A stretch of 64,000 bases of DNA from Sphaerisporangium cinnabarinum (GTDB taxonomy: Bacteria > Actinomycetota > Actinomycetes > Actinomycetales > Cellulomonadaceae). Below the pieces are notes generated by a model. The model was given only the letters and a program-made list of their open reading frames with translations. It was not told the DNA's origin and ran no database searches. Below, piece after piece: positions 58,857 to 64,000 of the stretch (the first letter of the stretch is position 1; each line of letters starts with the position of its first letter). The translations under genes were made by a program, and so were the position numbers. The stretch spans positions 172,620-236,619 of the forward strand of contig QAPD01000004.1 in assembly GCA_003052455.1 (NCBI GenBank). The letters run 5' to 3'.

Positions 58857-60071
58857 GTGACCGCTCGTGCCCGGACCACCTGGATCGTCGTGGCCGTCGT
58901 GACCGCGCTCGGTGCCGTGGCGGCCGTCGCGTGGTACCTCACGCGGCCCGCCCCCGCGCCGCAGACCCCGCCGACGGGCTCGCCGTCCACCCCGGCCGAC
59001 CCGTCGCCGTCGGGCACGTCGCCGACGCCGTCCACCCCGCCCGCGGACCCTCTCGCCGGGTGGACGCTCGAGCAGAAGGTGGGGCAGCTCTTCATGGTCG
59101 GGGTCGACGTGAGGAACCCGCAGCAGGTGAGCTACGACGCGGTCTCGCGCCTGCACGTGGGCAACGTGTTCCTCGCGGGCCGCTCGCAGGCGGGCACCGG
59201 CCGGACGGCGGACCTCGTCGCGGGCTTCACGGCGCTCGTCTCCCCGGAGACCACGAACGGCACCCCCCTGTTCGTCGCGACCGACCAGGAGGGCGGGAAG
59301 GTCCAGGTGCTGCGCGGGCCCGGGTTCTCGCAGGTCCCGGCGGCGACCGACCAGGCCCGCCTCGACCCGGCGACGCTCCAGGCGGACGCGACCACGTGGG
59401 GCGCCGAGCTCGCCGCGGCGGGCGTGAACCTCAACCTGGCGCCCGTCATGGACCTCGTGCCCGAGGGGACGGCCGCGCAGAACCCGCCGATCGGGGCCTT
59501 CCAGCGCAGCTACGGGTTCACCCCGGACTCGGTCACGTCGCACGCGAACGCGTTCAGCGCCGGGATGGAGGCGTCGGGGGTGGACGTGACGATCAAGCAC
59601 TTCCCCGGGCTCGGCCGCGTCACCGAGAACACCGACACCGACGCCGGGGTCACCGACGACGTGACGACGCGCGACGACCCGTCGGTCGCCGTCTTCGCGT
59701 CGGGCATCGAGGCCGGGGCGGCGTTCGTCATGACCTCCACGGCCGTCTACCCGCAGATCGACGGGACGCTCCCCGCGGCCTTCTCGCCCGTCGTCGTGGA
59801 CGGGATGCTGCGGGGCGACCTGGGTTTCGGCGGCGTCGTCCTCACCGACGACGTGTCCGCGGCGCAGCAGGTGCAGGCCTGGTCGCCCGCGGACCGCGCC
59901 GTCCTCACGATCGCCGCGGGCGGCGACATGGTGCTGGCGTCCGCGGACCCGAGCGTCGTCGAGCCCATGGTGGCGGCCGTCGTGGAGCGGGCGTCGAGCG
60001 ACGAGGCGTTCGCCGCGCAGGTCGACGCGGCCGTGCTGCGCGTGCTCGCGGCGAAGGAGCGGCTGCGCTGA
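58857..60071 (+). CDS. GH3 N-terminal-domain exported protein, NagZ-like with altered motif
   Basis: 404 residues. GTG 58857 follows GGAGGT (58843-58848); GTG 58836 would add 7 residues. One membrane helix at residues 5-30, then a Thr/Pro-rich linker (TPPTGSPSTPADPSPSGTSPT), so it is membrane-anchored facing out. GH3 barrel: LEQKVGQLFMVGVDV, PLFVATDQEGGKVQVLRGPGFSQVP, LNLAPVMDLVP, VTIKHFPGLGRVTENTDTDAG and GVVLTDDVSAAQQ (nucleophile Asp). NagZ-type enzymes have KHFPGHGxxxxDSH; the two His are replaced here (FPGLG, and no DSH). Activity may be changed or lost. Likely cell-wall glycan related. Confidence 0.83.
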   Translation: MTARARTTWIVVAVVTALGAVAAVAWYLTRPAPAPQTPPTGSPSTPADPSPSGTSPTPSTPPADPLAGWTLEQKVGQLFMVGVDVRNPQQVSYDAVSRLHVGNVFLAGRSQAGTGRTADLVAGFTALVSPETTNGTPLFVATDQEGGKVQVLRGPGFSQVPAATDQARLDPATLQADATTWGAELAAAGVNLNLAPVMDLVPEGTAAQNPPIGAFQRSYGFTPDSVTSHANAFSAGMEASGVDVTIKHFPGLGRVTENTDTDAGVTDDVTTRDDPSVAVFASGIEAGAAFVMTSTAVYPQIDGTLPAAFSPVVVDGMLRGDLGFGGVVLTDDVSAAQQVQAWSPADRAVLTIAAGGDMVLASADPSVVEPMVAAVVERASSDEAFAAQVDAAVLRVLAAKERLR

Positions 60072-60100
60072 GCGCGCGGCCCGGCGGTATAACTGACCGC

Positions 60101-61153
60101 ATGGCTGCCCGTCGCCCCGCTCCCCGCCCGACGCTCGAGGCCGTCGCGGCCGTCGCGGGCGTCTCCCGCGCCACGGTGTCCCGCGTCATCAACGGCGTGC
60201 CGACGGTGGACCCGGCGATCGTGGCGGTCGTCGAGAAGGCGATCGAGGAGACGGGCTACGTCCCCAACCTCGCCGCCCGGACGCTCGTCACCCGCCGCAC
60301 GGGGTCGGTCGCGCTCGTCGTGTCCGAGCCGTCGGAGCAGCGCTCCCCGAGCCCGTTCCTCGAGCGGCTGTTCACCGACCCGTACATCGGGCGCGTGACC
60401 GCGGGCGCGCAGCAGGTGCTGCGCCCGCGCGACATCCACCTCGCGATCCTGCCCGCGGACCCGCCCGCGCACGACCAGGTCGTGCGCTACGTGCGGCAGG
60501 GGCACGTCGACGGCGTCCTGCTCATCACGTCGAGCGCGAGCGACCCGCTGTCGGCGCGGATCGCCGCGCTCACGGTCCCGGTCGTGCTGTCGACGCACCT
60601 CGACGGGGTCGACGAGGCGGCCGGGGTGAGCTGGGTGGACCTCGACCAGGCCGCCGGCGGCCGGATCGCGGCCGAGCGTCTGATCGCGGACGGGCGCACG
60701 CGGCTCGCGACCGTCGCCGGCCCGTCGGACGTGCCGTTCGCGCGGGGACGCCGCGACGGCTTCCTCGAGGCGGTGCGGGCCGCCGGGCTCGCGGAGCCGT
60801 TCGTCGTGGAGGGCGACTTCACGCGCGCGGGCGGGGAGGCCGCGGCGCGCGCGCTGCTCGCCGCGTGCCCGGACGTCGACGGCGTGTTCGGCGCGAGCGA
60901 CCTCATGGCCGACGGCGCGTCGCTCGTCCTGCAGGAGGCGGGCCGCCGCGTCCCGCAGGACGTGGCCGTCGTCGGGTTCGACGACTCGACGGTCGCGCGC
61001 CAGGCGCACCCGCCGCTCACGACGGTCCGGCAGCCGGTCGAGGAGATGGCGGCGGAGATGGCGCGCCTCCTGCTCGCCGCGATCGACGACCCGGACGCCG
61101 ACGCGCGCTCGGTCCTGTTCGAGCCGCACCTCGTGGTCCGCGACTCCGCCTGA
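60101..61153 (+). CDS. LacI-family transcriptional regulator
   Basis: 350 residues from ATG 60101; TATAAC at 60088-60093 suggests a leaderless start. HTH RPTLEAVAAVAGVSRATVSRVINGVPTVDPAIVAVVEKAIEETGYVPNLAARTLV, then SVALVVSEPSEQRSPSPFLERLFTDPYIGRV, VVLSTHLDGVDEAAGVSWVDLDQAAGG and VAVVGFDDSTVARQAHPPLTTVRQPVEEMA. It lies 29 bp after the GH3 gene in the same direction. No operator found nearby, so its target is unknown. Confidence 0.9.
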   Translation: MAARRPAPRPTLEAVAAVAGVSRATVSRVINGVPTVDPAIVAVVEKAIEETGYVPNLAARTLVTRRTGSVALVVSEPSEQRSPSPFLERLFTDPYIGRVTAGAQQVLRPRDIHLAILPADPPAHDQVVRYVRQGHVDGVLLITSSASDPLSARIAALTVPVVLSTHLDGVDEAAGVSWVDLDQAAGGRIAAERLIADGRTRLATVAGPSDVPFARGRRDGFLEAVRAAGLAEPFVVEGDFTRAGGEAAARALLAACPDVDGVFGASDLMADGASLVLQEAGRRVPQDVAVVGFDDSTVARQAHPPLTTVRQPVEEMAAEMARLLLAAIDDPDADARSVLFEPHLVVRDSA

Positions 61154-61164
61154 CCCCCTCCCGG

Positions 61165-61221
61165 TGAGTGCAGGAAAGAGTCGCGGTCGGACGTCCCGAC
61201 CGCGACTCTTTCCTGCACTCA
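61165..61221. terminator. Perfect 26-bp hairpin between convergent genes
   Basis: Arms 61165-61190 and 61196-61221 are exact complements; the loop is ACGTC. The arm includes TGCAGGAAAGAGTCGCGG. It is placed 12 bp after the LacI stop and 20 bp from the stop of the convergent gene, fitting a two-way terminator. The length and perfection exceed the other terminators in the window. Confidence 0.8.
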
Positions 61222-61241
61222 GCTGGGGGTGGCGTCCCGGG

Positions 61242-61520
61242 TCAGTGGCCCCCGCCCGCGACGAACGCGATCCCGACGGCGATCGCGACGACCACGACGG
61301 CGAAGCACACGATCGCACCGACCTGGCGGGGGCGGGTCGCGCGCTCGACGCGCACGGTCCGGCCGTCGGACGTGAAGCGGCCGTCCGGGGTGCCGACCTC
61401 GACGGGCACGGCGCGCCCGGCCGCGAGCCGGACTCCCAGGGCGAACAGGGCGGGCAGGCCCGCGCCGACGACGAGGCCGGCGACGACGACCTTGAGCAGC
61501 GAGTCGATCTCGACGAACAC
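61242..61520 (-). CDS. Small membrane protein next to the phosphate transporter
   Basis: 92 residues from GTG 61520 with GGAGGAG 6 nt upstream. Two hydrophobic helices (LLKVVVAGLVVGAGLPALFALGV and VGAIVCFAVVVVAIAVGIAFVA) flank a short polar loop. It starts 23 bp after the Pit stop and is probably its operon partner; such small proteins accompany pit genes in related actinobacteria. Function unknown. Confidence 0.75.
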   Translation of the reverse strand: MFVEIDSLLKVVVAGLVVGAGLPALFALGVRLAAGRAVPVEVGTPDGRFTSDGRTVRVERATRPRQVGAIVCFAVVVVAIAVGIAFVAGGGH

Positions 61521-61543
61521 GGTTCTCTCCTCCGGGCTGCCGG

Positions 61544-62821
61544 TCAGACGCCCGCGCGCTGGCGCGAGGCGGGCGTGGTCGGGGTGGCGGGCGCCGGGGC
61601 GGGCGCGGCGTCGGCGAACGGGTCGGCGACGTCGAGGCGACGCTCGAGCGCGGCCTCGCGCGCCTCGACGACCTCGGACTCGAGCCCGGCGTCCACCGCG
61701 CCCTCCTCCCAGGCGTCGTTGACGTTCGTGTGGTCGACGGGCTTGCGGCGCGAGGCGATCCAGATGGCCAGCGACGACCCGACGAGGATCGCGAACACGA
61801 CGACCGTCCCGGCGGCGCCCCCGATGCCGTGCTGGATGCCGTAGCAGGCCGCGCCGACGAGCCCGGCGGCCGGGAGCGTGAGGCCCCAGGCGGCGAGCAT
61901 GCGGCCCGCGACGCCCCAGCGGACCTTCGCGCCGGGCATCCCGACGCCCGAGCCGAGGATCGAGCCGGTGGCGACGTGCGTCGTCGAGAGCGAGTAGCCG
62001 AAGAGGCCCGACATGAGGATGACCGCGGCGGACGACGTCTCGGCCGCCATGCCCTGGCGGGTGTCGATCTCGACGAGGCCCTTGCCGAGCGTGCGGATGA
62101 TCCGCCAGCCGCCCAGGTAGGTGCCGAGGGCCATGAAGAACGCGCACGACAGGATGACCCAGAACGGCACGCTCGAGTCGGCCGGGACGGCGCCCGCCGC
62201 GATGAGCGCGAGCAGGATGATGCCCATCGACTTCTGCGCGTCGTTGGTGCCGTGCGCGAGCGAGACGAGCGACGCGGAGCCGACCTGGCCCCAGCGGAAC
62301 GCCCGGGTGGAGACGTCCTCGGGGACGTCGCGCGTGAGGCGGGCCACGGCCCACGTGCCGACGCTCGCGACGCCGACCGCGATGAGCGGGGCGAGCAGCG
62401 CGGGGATGAGCACCTTCGCGGCGACGCCGCTCCAGATGACGCCCTGCGTGCCGACGGCGGCGAGCACGGAGCCCACGACGCCGCCGATGAGGGCGTGCGA
62501 CGAGCTCGACGGGATGCCGAGCAACCAGGTCAGGAGGTTCCAGGTGATGCCGCCCACCAGCCCCGCGAGGACGACCTCGAGGGTGATGACGTTCGCGTCG
62601 ACCAGACCCTTCGCGATGGTCGCCGCGACGGCCAGGGAGAGGAACGCCCCGACCATGTTGAGGACGGCGGAGAGGGCGACGGCGGTCTTGGGCTTGAGGG
62701 CCTTGGTGGCGATGGACGTGGCCATCGCGTTGCCCGTGTCGTGGAAGCCGTTGGTGAAGTCGAAGGCCAGTGCGGTCACGACGACGAGCACCAGCAGGAG
62801 CGTCTCGGTCACGTCGTCCAT
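61544..62821 (-). CDS. pit: Low-affinity inorganic phosphate transporter, PiT family
   Basis: 425 residues from ATG 62821. PiT signature repeats: DFTNGFHDTGNAMATSIATKALKP and SLAHGTNDAQKSMGIILLAL (the GxNDxQ/FxNGFHD pairs), with ten or more membrane helices and WNLLTWLLGIPSSSSHALIGG and FGYSLSTTHVATGSILGSG, the duplicated SSSHA/STTHV loops. It imports phosphate (as metal-phosphate complex) driven by protons. A PhoP-like box lies upstream. The C-terminal ~70 residues are acidic and Ala/Pro-rich. Confidence 0.92.
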   Translation of the reverse strand: MDDVTETLLLVLVVVTALAFDFTNGFHDTGNAMATSIATKALKPKTAVALSAVLNMVGAFLSLAVAATIAKGLVDANVITLEVVLAGLVGGITWNLLTWLLGIPSSSSHALIGGVVGSVLAAVGTQGVIWSGVAAKVLIPALLAPLIAVGVASVGTWAVARLTRDVPEDVSTRAFRWGQVGSASLVSLAHGTNDAQKSMGIILLALIAAGAVPADSSVPFWVILSCAFFMALGTYLGGWRIIRTLGKGLVEIDTRQGMAAETSSAAVILMSGLFGYSLSTTHVATGSILGSGVGMPGAKVRWGVAGRMLAAWGLTLPAAGLVGAACYGIQHGIGGAAGTVVVFAILVGSSLAIWIASRRKPVDHTNVNDAWEEGAVDAGLESEVVEAREAALERRLDVADPFADAAPAPAPATPTTPASRQRAGV

Positions 62822-62874
62822 GGTGCGGTCACGACCGCCGCGCGCTCGACCATCCTGTGGATTCTTCCGCCACT

Positions 62875-62903
62875 GTTCACCGACAGTTCATCCGGCGTTC
62901 GAA
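62875..62903 (-). promoter_or_regulatory. PhoP-box-like direct repeats upstream of pit
   Basis: GTTCACC (62875), GTTCATC (62886) and GTTCGAA (62897) are spaced exactly 11 bp, the arrangement of actinobacterial PhoP direct-repeat units (established for Streptomyces). They lie 53-82 bp before the ATG, on the opposite orientation, and predict control by phosphate limitation. Confidence 0.72.
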
Positions 62904-62922
62904 GCCCTCGTTCGAACGCCGG
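62892..62922. terminator. Hairpin overlapping the third PhoP-like unit
   Basis: CCGGCGTTCGAA (62892-62903) pairs perfectly with 62911-62922, loop of 7. It is about 100 bp after the stop of the upstream minus-strand gene and might end its message, or be an operator. Confidence 0.5.
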
Positions 62923-63022
62923 AGAGGCTCGTCGGCACCCGGGGCGGACGGCCCGGGAGCGAGGGACGGACGGACCCTGGCGCGGGCACGGCGGGCGGGC
63001 ACGCGGCGGCCGCCCGACCGCG

Positions 63023-64000
63023 TCAGACGGGGGTGCGGGCCGCGAGCTCCGCGAGGGTGTCGTCGAGGTCGGCGACGACGGTCGCGACGGCCTCGCGCTG
63101 CGTCCGCGCGCGCTCCGCGGACGCCGCCACGGCGGTGCGCGCCTCGGCGAGGTCGGCGTCGAACCGCTGGGCGCGGGACTGCGCGTCGGCACGCTGGTCG
63201 CGCGCGCGGCGCTCCCCTGCGAACCACTGCCAGGCGGCGAGACCGGCCGCGACGACGGCCACCGTGAACCACGCCGGCGAGGCGGCGATCCCGAGCACGA
63301 CCCCGAGCAGGGCGACCGTGCCCGTCGCGCCGACGACGCCCCAGGAGACCCCGTCTACGGGTCGCGCGAGAAGCTCCGCCCGGGCCGTCGCGGCGGGTGC
63401 CGCGCCGTCCTCGGTCGGCGTGACCGTCACGGTGCGGCCCCCGAGGCGCAGCTCGCGCGACGGCGCGGGCGCCGCCGCGAGCTCCGCGGCCCGCGCGTGG
63501 GTCGCGGCCCGCAGCTCCTCGACGACGAGGGGGCCCGCGAGCGCCGCGCGCCCGGGGTCGGTCCCGCGGGCGTCCTCGACGAGCAGGTCGACGAGCGTCC
63601 CCGCCGGGGCGTCCCACCCGGGCCCGTCCTCGCGGGGCGCGCGGCCGACGCGCTCGTCGAGCAGCGCCGCCCGGTCCAGGAGCCCGCGCTCCACGGGCGC
63701 TCCCTCGTCCACGAGCGACGCGACGACGCGGAGCAGCGCCGCGCCGGGCACCTCGGAGGTCCCGGCCGGGAGGGGTCCGGGGTCCGGCGCGGGCACCGCG
63801 ACCTCGCCCGCCACGAGCGCGCGCGACCACGCCGTCCACGACCGCAGGAGCGGGAGCGCGTCGGGGGCGGCGGTCCGACGGCGCGCCCCGGCCGCGTCCC
63901 CCGCGGACTCGGGGCTACCCCAGGCCGCGCCGTCGGCGGGCAGCGCGGGCAGCGACGGCGCGTCCTCCAGGAGCCGGGCGCGCCAGCGGGCGCGCGCGTC
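63023..64000 (-). CDS. Hypothetical membrane/coiled-coil protein, 5' end outside window
   Basis: Open to the window edge (at least 325 residues); the GTG at 63814 is internal because the sensible frame continues upstream (RWRARLLEDAPSLPALPADG). Ala/Leu-rich N-terminal part, two adjacent membrane helices (GVVGATGTVALLGVVLGIAA and WFTVAVVAAGLAAWQWFAG), then a ~60-residue coiled coil (QRFDADLAEARTAVAASAERARTQREAVATVVADLDDTLAEL). Family not recognised. Confidence 0.75.
   Translation of the reverse strand, partial: DARARWRARLLEDAPSLPALPADGAAWGSPESAGDAAGARRRTAAPDALPLLRSWTAWSRALVAGEVAVPAPDPGPLPAGTSEVPGAALLRVVASLVDEGAPVERGLLDRAALLDERVGRAPREDGPGWDAPAGTLVDLLVEDARGTDPGRAALAGPLVVEELRAATHARAAELAAAPAPSRELRLGGRTVTVTPTEDGAAPAATARAELLARPVDGVSWGVVGATGTVALLGVVLGIAASPAWFTVAVVAAGLAAWQWFAGERRARDQRADAQSRAQRFDADLAEARTAVAASAERARTQREAVATVVADLDDTLAELAARTPV

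Overview
The window is very GC-rich with strong G/C at third codon positions. Many starts are GTG, ATGA/GTGA start-stop overlaps are frequent, and several promoters look leaderless. Together with the family content (GH19 chitinases, CBM5/12 modules, several LacI regulators, an F420-type LLM oxidoreductase, a PhoP-like box, a LAxTG cell-wall anchor) this points to a chromosome of a soil actinobacterium in Micrococcales, of the Cellulosimicrobium/Cellulomonas/Isoptericola kind. That placement is inference, not a database result. No rRNA, tRNA, CRISPR array, insertion sequence or prophage was seen.

Layout. 1-6.8 kb: exported phosphodiesterase (5' cut), a membrane protein, a VOC protein, an exported EEP-fold phosphatase/nuclease and a ScyD-like propeller. 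6.9-13.6 kb: PLP decarboxylase, exported asparaginase, a small GH19 chitinase without a signal peptide, and an exported esterase with a propeller. Three copies of one ~64-bp palindrome lie between these genes. 13.7-25.9 kb, all minus: a tightly coupled run of ten genes reading LacI regulator, two ABC permeases, sugar-binding lipoprotein, two ADP-ribosylglycohydrolase-family proteins, PfkB kinase, a TIM-barrel/SUMF1 hybrid, CaiB-type CoA-transferase and CitE-type lyase. Two perfect or near-perfect LacI-type operators precede it. This is the best candidate in the window for an undescribed catabolic system. 26-30.4 kb: secreted GH19 chitinase, DUF305 lipoprotein, an LVIVD-type protein ending in two chitin-binding modules, and a YchJ-like protein.

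30.4-35.6 kb, all minus: GntR/FCD regulator, DapA/NanA-type aldolase, MHS-type transporter, intracellular BNR sialidase-like protein and FAH-family protein. The last three are ATGA/GTGA-coupled and a 12-bp palindrome sits upstream of the aldolase. 35.7-48 kb: a deoxysugar or pentose system built round an ABC importer. It has two LacI regulators, a class II ketose-bisphosphate aldolase, a fuculose-type class II aldolase, two FGGY kinases and an L-fucose/D-arabinose-type isomerase. Divergent promoters at 44.3-44.8 kb drive its two arms, each with a palindrome in the -35/-10 spacer.

48-64 kb: VanZ-like protein, LLM oxidoreductase with a GH13 enzyme, a small proline-rich protein, threonine-aldolase-type enzyme, nucleoside deaminase, alpha/beta hydrolase, SRPBCC protein, a 1200-residue surface protein with seven repeat modules and a LAxTG anchor, a GH3-like exported protein, another LacI regulator, a small membrane protein with the Pit phosphate transporter under a PhoP-like box, and a 5'-cut membrane/coiled-coil protein at the right edge.
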